A stretch of 17,242 nt of DNA, from assembly GCA_002508315.1 (NCBI GenBank), contig DAHE01000005.1:781-18022 (forward strand), read 5' to 3'. Shown here piece by piece: positions 13,130-17,242 of this stretch; position 1 is the first letter of the stretch; each line of letters begins with the position of its first letter. Position numbers and translations under genes: made by a program. Under the pieces are notes generated by a model that saw nothing but the letters and a program-made list of their open reading frames with translations, made no database searches and was not told the origin of the DNA. The DNA is from Thermocladium sp. UBA166. Lineage in GTDB: Archaea > Thermoproteota > Thermoprotei > Thermoproteales > Thermocladiaceae.

Positions 13130-14320
13130 TCACCCAAACATGGCAAGGCCCTCCCTCAACTTCCCAAGATCTATCTCGCTCGCGTGCATCGTCACTACCC
13201 TGCCCAACGCATCCTGAACAGCGGCATCCACCTTACTTGCCTCACTCGCTATCAGCTGAGGGGGAGCCTTTGTCCTGGGCTTCCTTGACAATATGACGCA
13301 GGCCTCGATTGATTTAATTGATTCCTCATACGTCCCGGCCCCGCGGGCCAGCCTCGTTATCTCGCTCTTATCGAAGCCGATCAAGGGCCTGTATATCGGC
13401 ACGTCAATGCCTAGAGAGGACGCGTAGAGGTTGTGGAGGGTCTGGCTGCTGACTTGCCCCATAGACTCGCCGGTGGCCATTCCCAGATAACCGCCGTCCC
13501 TGGCTATCCGCATGCCCATCCTATACAGCACGTACTTGAACACGGTGTTCCAAACATGCGGATTGACGCTGCGCTGAATTGATGACGCCAAGCCCCTGCA
13601 ATCAACCACGTAGATCAGGGGATCATAGCCATAGATCCAGTTATCGTAGAGGGACTTCACGACCCTCATGAATCTACCAACGTCGACCCCTATCAAGCTG
13701 CAGAACATCATGTCCACATAAACGCCTCTCTTCATCATCATCCACGCAGCGGCTGGGCTATCTATGCCGCCCGACACCAAGCCGAGGACCTTGCCTTCCT
13801 GAGAACCGAGGGGCAGACCCCCGGGGCCTTGCATCACCTCGTGGTATAGGTACGCCTTATCGTACCTGACCTCTATGAATAACTCCACGTCCGGGTTCTC
13901 CAGATCCACGCCGCCCGAGGCGCCCAGCAGTGCCGACCCCACGGCCCTGGCCACGTCCATGGACGTGAAGCCGTGCCTGCCGATCCTCCTCACCCTAACG
14001 GCGAATTTCCTGCCCTTCACGGCATTACCCCACAAATCAACGGCCTTCTCGACTATATCGCCCAGCCCGGAGACCCCTATCTCCACTCCAGGCGACGCGG
14101 AGACCACGCCGAACACGTGGGCAGCCGTGATTGCCGCATCGCTGGGACGATTCGTCCGTACTAAGATCCGCCCCTGGGTCTTGATTATGTCGGCGAAGTC
14201 GACGCCGCGTCTCCTCAACGCATCAGCCACGTTGTGGATTAGAAGCTGCTCCATTTTCTTCCTACTGGCAGTTGCCTTAATCGCTATCTCGCTGTAACGA
14301 ATCAAAGCCACGCTCTCCAT
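13130..14320 (-). CDS. thiI: tRNA 4-thiouridine / thiazole sulfurtransferase ThiI
   Basis: It adenylates U8 of tRNA and replaces the oxygen with sulfur; in some organisms it also supplies sulfur for thiamine. The 396-residue protein has an N-terminal ferredoxin-like domain, a THUMP domain at about 60-165 and a PP-loop ATPase with VSGGIDSPAAAWM near 182. TGESMGQVSSQT, typical of ThiI, and a C-terminal SIEACVILSRKP follow; the Cys is a candidate sulfur-handling residue. The bacterial rhodanese domain is missing, as in archaeal ThiI, so sulfur must come from another source. The ATG at 14320 has a TATA box 27 nt upstream. The 3' end abuts the zinc-ribbon gene. Confidence 0.95.
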   Translation of the reverse strand: MESVALIRYSEIAIKATASRKKMEQLLIHNVADALRRRGVDFADIIKTQGRILVRTNRPSDAAITAAHVFGVVSASPGVEIGVSGLGDIVEKAVDLWGNAVKGRKFAVRVRRIGRHGFTSMDVARAVGSALLGASGGVDLENPDVELFIEVRYDKAYLYHEVMQGPGGLPLGSQEGKVLGLVSGGIDSPAAAWMMMKRGVYVDMMFCSLIGVDVGRFMRVVKSLYDNWIYGYDPLIYVVDCRGLASSIQRSVNPHVWNTVFKYVLYRMGMRIARDGGYLGMATGESMGQVSSQTLHNLYASSLGIDVPIYRPLIGFDKSEITRLARGAGTYEESIKSIEACVILSRKPRTKAPPQLIASEASKVDAAVQDALGRVVTMHASEIDLGKLREGLAMFG

Positions 14321-14343
14321 GGAGCGGGGACGCTGCCATGAGG

Positions 14344-14351
14344 TATATAAG
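14344..14351. promoter_or_regulatory. TATA box of thiI, symmetric
   Basis: TATATAAG (minus CTTATATA) centred about 27 nt before the thiI ATG. The element is nearly symmetric and could also start rightward transcription near 14373. Confidence 0.6.
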
Positions 14352-14570
14352 CCCTTGGTTCTTCTCCGTCGGCAGCAATCAACGATCCCCGGCAGGTCCT
14401 GGAAACGGACTCAGATCGCTTGCCCATGACTCAACCACCAGGACGGGGAGGAGGTCAGCTAATCGCTCCTAGAAGCCTGGATTTAATGTCAGTGCCCCGC
14501 TCGCTCCTCGGATTTGATCCCAATGAGGGACTAACACCCCCTCCTTTAGGGGCCCCTGAAGCCTTGATTA

Positions 14571-14591
14571 CCCCCTCCCCCTTCCCCCCCC
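14571..14591 (-). other. G-tract with G-quadruplex potential
   Basis: On the minus strand this stretch reads G8-AA-G5-A-G5 (the + strand is C5-T-C5-TT-C8). Four runs of three or more G with 1-2 nt loops can be drawn, the standard pattern for a quadruplex. It lies just downstream of a possible minus-strand start near 14606. Confidence 0.45.
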
Positions 14592-14595
14592 GCTC

Positions 14596-14608
14596 CTCAC
14601 GTCGTGAG
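14596..14608. repeat. Perfect 6-1-6 palindrome
   Basis: CTCACG-T-CGTGAG. It overlaps the start point predicted from the minus-facing TATA element at 14629-14636, so it could be an operator. No bound protein is known from the sequence. Confidence 0.4.
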
Positions 14609-14628
14609 TTAACCGCACGCTAGGCTGT

Positions 14629-14636
14629 ATTTAAAG
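14629..14636. promoter_or_regulatory. TATA-like element without an assigned gene
   Basis: ATTTAAAG on the +, CTTTAAAT on the minus strand. No start codon lies at the usual 24-28 nt in either direction, so any transcript would have a leader or be non-coding. Confidence 0.35.
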
Positions 14637-14706
14637 GTGGATGTGAATTATCGCTCATCTACCATTTCCGTTTCTTTTTCGCCGTGAAGGGCCATGTTTT
14701 AAATGC

Positions 14707-14716
14707 TTATAAATAA
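14707..14716 (+). promoter_or_regulatory. TATA box of the 46-residue protein gene
   Basis: TTATAAATAA centred about 26 nt before the ATG at 14737, among the best TATA matches in the window. Confidence 0.65.
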
Positions 14717-14736
14717 GGCTAGTGAGCGGGAATGCC

Positions 14737-14877
14737 ATGAAAATGGAGGGCTGTGACGAGTGCATACGGCATTACATGACGATTTTCAAATCGCTCGAGG
14801 AGGCATTCAAAGTATGCTTGGACCTCGGATTCACTGATTGTAACCCGGAGTACTTGGATGCGTTGGAGGATAAATAA
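14737..14877 (+). CDS. Small four-cysteine protein, 46 residues
   Basis: The ATG at 14737 opens 46 codons: MKMEGCDECIRHYMTIFK, SLEEAFKVCLDLGFTDCN, PEYLDALEDK, ending in TAA at 14875-14877. Support is threefold: a strong TATA box at exactly the local leaderless spacing, coding-like composition with amphipathic helices, and four cysteines. C6 and C9 form a CxxC, with C27 and C35 further on. The arrangement suggests a metal site (zinc or a small Fe-S site) or disulfides holding a two-helix hairpin. I do not recognise the family. It stands alone, with a 416-bp gap before it and about 300 bp after it. Confidence 0.7.
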   Translation: MKMEGCDECIRHYMTIFKSLEEAFKVCLDLGFTDCNPEYLDALEDK

Positions 14878-15175
14878 TACATCTACATCCCCGTTTGTCC
14901 CTTGATTTCATTACATGTTCACTTGGGCGTGGGGGCTTGGTCCTTAACTGCCCATCACGACGAGCCATGCCTCCCTCAAACCCAACGACGCGGGGACACG
15001 ACTCACTGCTCCCACACGCAATGCACAGCACCGTCATGGGAGGCAAACAAGGGAGGATCCTCATTAATGTGGGAAGGAGGTATAGACCTTCCTTGCTCAA
15101 TCAACGCGGATCAACCGTTTGGCGTGAATTTCTGCCCGCGAGTGCTGGGCTTTCATCCTATAACACTCGATGGGG
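14878..15175. other. 298-bp gap, no confident gene
   Basis: Several frames are open across part of this gap on both strands, but none has a TATA box or ribosome-binding site at a start codon, and their composition (Ser, His, Cys, Pro, Arg scattered) is not protein-like. One perfect 6-bp hairpin lies at 15072-15092 (GGAAGG with CCTTCC). It is the space between two convergent genes and may hold their 3' ends or gene debris. Confidence 0.4.
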
Positions 15176-16027
15176 TTAAAGCTCCACCGCCTTGGGCCTC
15201 GGCATCATCGTGAAACTTGCCCTCAATGACTTGCCCGGCTCCAGTGCCGTTAATCCTATTCCGTTGTTAAAGGCGTCGGGGGCTCCCGTCATGGGTTCCA
15301 CGGCCACCGCGTTGGCCCAGCTTGGCGTGAATAATTGAATGAAGTGAAATCCATGCAGTTTAATCACGATGTCCCAATCACGTGGAAATATCAACTGCAC
15401 CTCATCCCCATCTATTCTATAGCAATCATCGTACTCCCCAATGTACGTGGATAATCGCTGAGGAATAGTTCTGCCAGTGGGTATATTGCCCACCATCTCC
15501 AGCCGAAAGGCGTCGCCGGCATTGATGAACCATTGACTCCTCGGCGATGGGTGCGTGAAGTATGGGTGGGCGCCCATTGTTATCGGCGCATTGGTTCTGC
15601 CCGTATTGATCGCCGCCATCTCCACATTAAAGCCCCGCTTGGATGCCTCATATGATACGGCGAAGGATAGCTCGAATGGATAGCCGGGCTCGCCCTTGGA
15701 GTCCAGCTCCATCTTGATGAATCCATCGCCCTCCTCCGACACTCTCCATTCCTTATCCTTCACGAAGCCATGTATTGCATGCCCCTCGGAGTTCACTGGA
15801 AGCTTGTGCTTAACTCCATCAAACAAATACTCCCCATTTCTAACTCTATTGGCGAAGGGGGCCAGCAATGCCATGCCTGCCCTAGTCGCCGATTGCCTCC
15901 CATCATTACGCAGCAGCAATGGCTTCCCCTCATAGGTTAGGTCGGCGATGTAGGCGCCGAGGGGAAGCACCTCCGCGCGGAATCCGTTTCCCGTTATGCC
16001 TATCCTATTGATACTGGCTCGCCTCAA
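15176..16027 (-). CDS. Aldose 1-epimerase (galactose mutarotase family)
   Basis: Interconverts alpha and beta anomers of aldoses such as glucose or galactose. The 283-residue protein has the family marks: VLPLGAYIADLTYEGKPLLL at the start, LLAPFANRVRNGEY, NSEGHAIHGFVKDKEW, MGAHPYFTH (a His in this loop is the likely acid) and, near the end, AVAVEPMTGAPDAFN, whose Glu is the likely base. The only start compatible with the frame is TTG at 16027, since a stop lies three codons upstream at 16034-16036. It overlaps the preceding gene by 23 bp, so it is translated from the thioredoxin operon. It could feed the glucose dehydrogenase, which prefers one anomer; that link is inference. Confidence 0.88.
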   Translation of the reverse strand: MRRASINRIGITGNGFRAEVLPLGAYIADLTYEGKPLLLRNDGRQSATRAGMALLAPFANRVRNGEYLFDGVKHKLPVNSEGHAIHGFVKDKEWRVSEEGDGFIKMELDSKGEPGYPFELSFAVSYEASKRGFNVEMAAINTGRTNAPITMGAHPYFTHPSPRSQWFINAGDAFRLEMVGNIPTGRTIPQRLSTYIGEYDDCYRIDGDEVQLIFPRDWDIVIKLHGFHFIQLFTPSWANAVAVEPMTGAPDAFNNGIGLTALEPGKSLRASFTMMPRPKAVEL

Positions 16028-16637
16028 CCATGTCTAGGAATAACTGACCTATTTCGTGGATCTTCACTGTGTCATGGTGGCGGGGCCTTGGCATTGTGGA
16101 TAGGTACACGCCGTAATCATAGTGATCCCCCTCGCGTTGGGATTGAGGCTCCCCGAAGGGCGAGAAAATGATTAAGTGGCCCAGATCATCGTTGGAGACC
16201 AGCCTGCGAATTCCCTCATCTATGGCGGAGTATATCTCGCACTTCAATTGGGGCTTGACGTGGAGAAACCTCTCCAATGCTGTTATCGATGCTATAACAG
16301 GTCTATTCTTGGATGTACTGATCACCGCATCAATCACCTTACCCACCTCCTCCCTCGGGGGAGTGGATTCATCCAACGCGATGCTCACTAACCCAAAGGT
16401 TGGGTTGGTGATGGGCAAGTTAATGGGTACTGCCTTGATTGCTTTTATAAGGGCTGAGGAGGAGCCTGGACCATCAATCATCAACACAGACGACCAAGCA
16501 GATTGCTCCGACTGAGGCGCGTGGTTCTCCACGACTCCCCTCTCCATTGAGTTGACGAGGGAGAGGAGGGTTGCGGTCTCGCACTCCATGAACCCTCCAT
16601 AGCCTAATCCATCCACTCCCAGCAATATGGGTTGCAT
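16005..16637 (-). CDS. Shortened alkaline-phosphatase-superfamily-like protein, probably atypical
   Basis: The 210-residue protein begins MQPILLGVDGLGYGGF, like the first metal-binding Asp strand of type I phosphodiesterases (PF01663). HAPQSEQSAWSSVLMIDGPG follows, in the place of the 'T..aW.s..tG..P' nucleophile loop. HLIIFSPFGEPQ sits where the family has 'vvSDHG', but the Asp and His are replaced by Pro and Phe. About 190-250 residues of the usual protein are missing. It may therefore be a non-catalytic or redefined member, or a different family with a similar start. The ATG at 16637 shares one base with the thioredoxin stop (TGATG). Expressed with thioredoxin and the epimerase. Confidence 0.65.
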   Translation of the reverse strand: MQPILLGVDGLGYGGFMECETATLLSLVNSMERGVVENHAPQSEQSAWSSVLMIDGPGSSSALIKAIKAVPINLPITNPTFGLVSIALDESTPPREEVGKVIDAVISTSKNRPVIASITALERFLHVKPQLKCEIYSAIDEGIRRLVSNDDLGHLIIFSPFGEPQSQREGDHYDYGVYLSTMPRPRHHDTVKIHEIGQLFLDMVEASQYQ

Positions 16638-17020
16638 CAATGATTCCCCATAACCGACGTTATTCTATTTATCAATGCCTTCCTTGGAACCACTCCTATT
16701 ATTGTATCGGCTGGCTCTCCGTTCTTGAATATTATAATAGTTGGTAGGCTCATAACATAATACTTTGACGCTATCTCGGGCTCCTCCTCAGAATTAACCT
16801 TGCCGAAGCCGACGTCAGGTAACTCCGCGGCGGCTTGCTTAATTATGGGCTCCAGCATGAAGCAAGGAGCGCACCAAGGGGCCCAGAAGTCCACCACGGC
16901 CACCTCGTGATCCTTTATGAAATCGTCGAAATCGGCCTTGGTTAGGTGCCTTACCTCCCCCGTTTTTGTCAATTCCTTATATTTACGCTCAAGTATCTTG
17001 TTCAACTCATCATCTGACAT
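16637..17020 (-). CDS. Thioredoxin
   Basis: A dithiol redox protein of 127 residues. The thioredoxin fold starts after about 20 helical residues (MSDDELNKILERKYKELTKT): VAVVDFWAPWCAPCFMLEPI with CAPC at 50-53, FGKVNSEEEPEIASKY, and the cis-proline loop in MSLPTIIIFKNGEP. CAPC instead of CGPC is a common archaeal variant. I place the start at the ATG at 17020, 27 nt from the TATA box at 17043-17051; the frame runs further to 17065 only through that promoter. It is the first gene of an operon with the phosphatase-like protein and the epimerase. Confidence 0.95.
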   Translation of the reverse strand: MSDDELNKILERKYKELTKTGEVRHLTKADFDDFIKDHEVAVVDFWAPWCAPCFMLEPIIKQAAAELPDVGFGKVNSEEEPEIASKYYVMSLPTIIIFKNGEPADTIIGVVPRKALINRITSVMGNH

Positions 17021-17042
17021 AAATAGCCGGGATGGCAATGAT

Positions 17043-17051
17043 ATTTTATAA
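17043..17051 (-). promoter_or_regulatory. TATA box of the thioredoxin operon
   Basis: TTTATAAAA on the minus strand, centred about 27 nt before the ATG at 17020. Confidence 0.65.
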
Positions 17052-17116
17052 ACCTTACTCCGCATACATTTTAACCCTCCTCCTTGCCTAGATCATCCTC
17101 TTTGTCAATTAAAGCC

Positions 17117-17134
17117 GTGAAAGATCTATTTCAC
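17117..17134. repeat. Perfect GTGAAA-N6-TTTCAC palindrome
   Basis: An 18-bp dyad with a 6-bp GATCTA spacer, about 70 bp upstream of the thioredoxin TATA box. The size fits the site of a dimeric regulator; it could also be a small hairpin in a transcript from the right. Confidence 0.4.
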
Positions 17135-17173
17135 CTTTTAATGGCCACCCCCTTTAGAGATACGCCCCGGGAT

Positions 17174-17242
17174 TTATGATCGCCACTTAATTACTAGGGG
17201 ATCCTTACCTGATTCCATTATGTGGATTAGGCCAGTTTCCCT
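17174..17242 (-). CDS. Possible 3' end of an unidentified gene (partial)
   Basis: On the minus strand the frame is open from the window edge to a TAA at 17174-17176 and reads RETGLIHIMESGKDPLVIKW and then RS, which looks like the end of a real protein. Only 22 codons are visible, so it may be chance. An ATG on the other strand at 17220 (MWIRPVS to the edge) is a competing possibility. Confidence 0.3.
   Translation of the reverse strand, partial: RETGLIHIMESGKDPLVIKWRS

Larger units (their letters stand above)
14321..14736. other. 416-bp gap with opposing promoters, no clear gene
   Basis: I see no convincing protein here; the longest + frame (from 14420) is a proline/arginine-rich read of pyrimidine-rich DNA with no start signal. 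The gap holds a 7-bp long-range stem (GTCCTGG 14396-14402 with CCAGGAC 14438-14444), a C-tract, a 13-nt palindrome and two TATA-like elements facing each other at 14344 and 14630. A non-coding RNA of about 230 nt is possible but matches no family I can recall. Confidence 0.4.

Noticed and set aside
14391..14412. SRP-RNA helix-8-like string GCAGGTCCTGGAAACGGACT
   Set aside because: It resembles the SRP tetraloop stem, but it lies about 20 nt after the only candidate start. There is no Alu-domain sequence upstream, which is the thiI gene. Probably coincidence.
14515..14560. T-arm-like GGGATCAAATCC on the minus strand
   Set aside because: The flanking bases do not form a five-pair T stem, and no anticodon arm or acceptor stem can be drawn around it, so it is not a tRNA.
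14420..14623. 67-codon + strand frame in the thiI/small-protein gap
   Set aside because: No TATA box or ribosome-binding site at its start; the composition is Pro/Arg-rich from a pyrimidine tract and its frame is not kept elsewhere.
15072..15092. Hairpin GGAAGG...CCTTCC as a terminator
   Set aside because: Only 6 bp with a 9-nt loop and no T-run; archaeal termination depends mainly on T-tracts.
14831..15100. 89-codon minus-strand frame with several cysteines
   Set aside because: It overlaps the small four-cysteine gene, lacks a promoter at its start and shows no domain pattern.
14895..15213. Overlapping frames of 94 and 103 codons after the 46-residue gene
   Set aside because: Open by chance in GC-rich DNA, one running into the epimerase gene on the other strand. 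Neither has a promoter signal or a recognisable motif.
1..17242. Defence system, CRISPR array or toxin-antitoxin module
   Set aside because: No regularly spaced repeats and no Cas, restriction, VapBC, HEPN or similar proteins were seen among the supported genes.

Overview
The window looks like a hyperthermophilic or thermoacidophilic archaeon of the Thermoproteota, most like the Thermoproteales (Caldivirga / Thermocladium / Vulcanisaeta side). The evidence is the gene content: NAC with a UBA tail, PCNA, Pth2, a Clp1/GRC3-type RNA kinase, a COG1325 RNA-binding protein, and gluconate dehydratase plus zinc glucose dehydrogenase of the branched Entner-Doudoroff type. Nearly every first gene also has an archaeal TATA box centred about 24-28 nt before its start codon, so most genes appear leaderless. 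The DNA is GC-rich with short gaps. I cannot name the species.

Layout. 1-70: 3' end of an unknown + strand gene overlapping NAC (67-486). 647-1339: multi-pass membrane protein, tail-to-tail with a leftward operon (3906-1336) of PadR regulator, COG1325 RNA-binding protein, ABC ATPase and ABC permease. 3994-5894: divergent from that operon, a membrane protein and then a Clp1-like polynucleotide kinase. 6013-7008: HtpX membrane protease. 7149-7475: free-standing tRNA-binding OB-fold protein, followed by an AT-rich terminator and a convergent NifX/NifB-like protein (7992-7528). 7993-8307: gap holding a 119-bp element with long terminal inverted repeats. 8308-9489: gluconate dehydratase. 10383-9502: PCNA with an acidic N-terminal tail. 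10801-10445 and 10852-11895: peptidyl-tRNA hydrolase and glucose dehydrogenase, divergent from one apparently shared TATA element. 12838-11936: a protein I do not recognise. 12905-13129: zinc-ribbon protein. 14320-13130: ThiI. 14321-14736: G/C-skewed gap with opposing promoters. 14737-14877: a 46-residue four-cysteine protein. 17020-15176: a leftward operon of thioredoxin, a shortened alkaline-phosphatase-superfamily-like protein and an aldose 1-epimerase. The right edge may hold the end of another gene.

Two themes stand out. One is sugar oxidation: aldose epimerase, glucose dehydrogenase and gluconate dehydratase catalyse neighbouring steps of glucose breakdown but are scattered among information-processing genes. 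The other is RNA, translation and proteostasis: NAC, COG1325, Clp1, the tRNA-binding protein, Pth2, ThiI and HtpX. I found no CRISPR array, tRNA, rRNA, intact insertion sequence, toxin-antitoxin pair or defence cluster. The less ordinary items are the inverted-repeat element, the symmetric bidirectional promoters, the small cysteine protein and the acidic PCNA tail.
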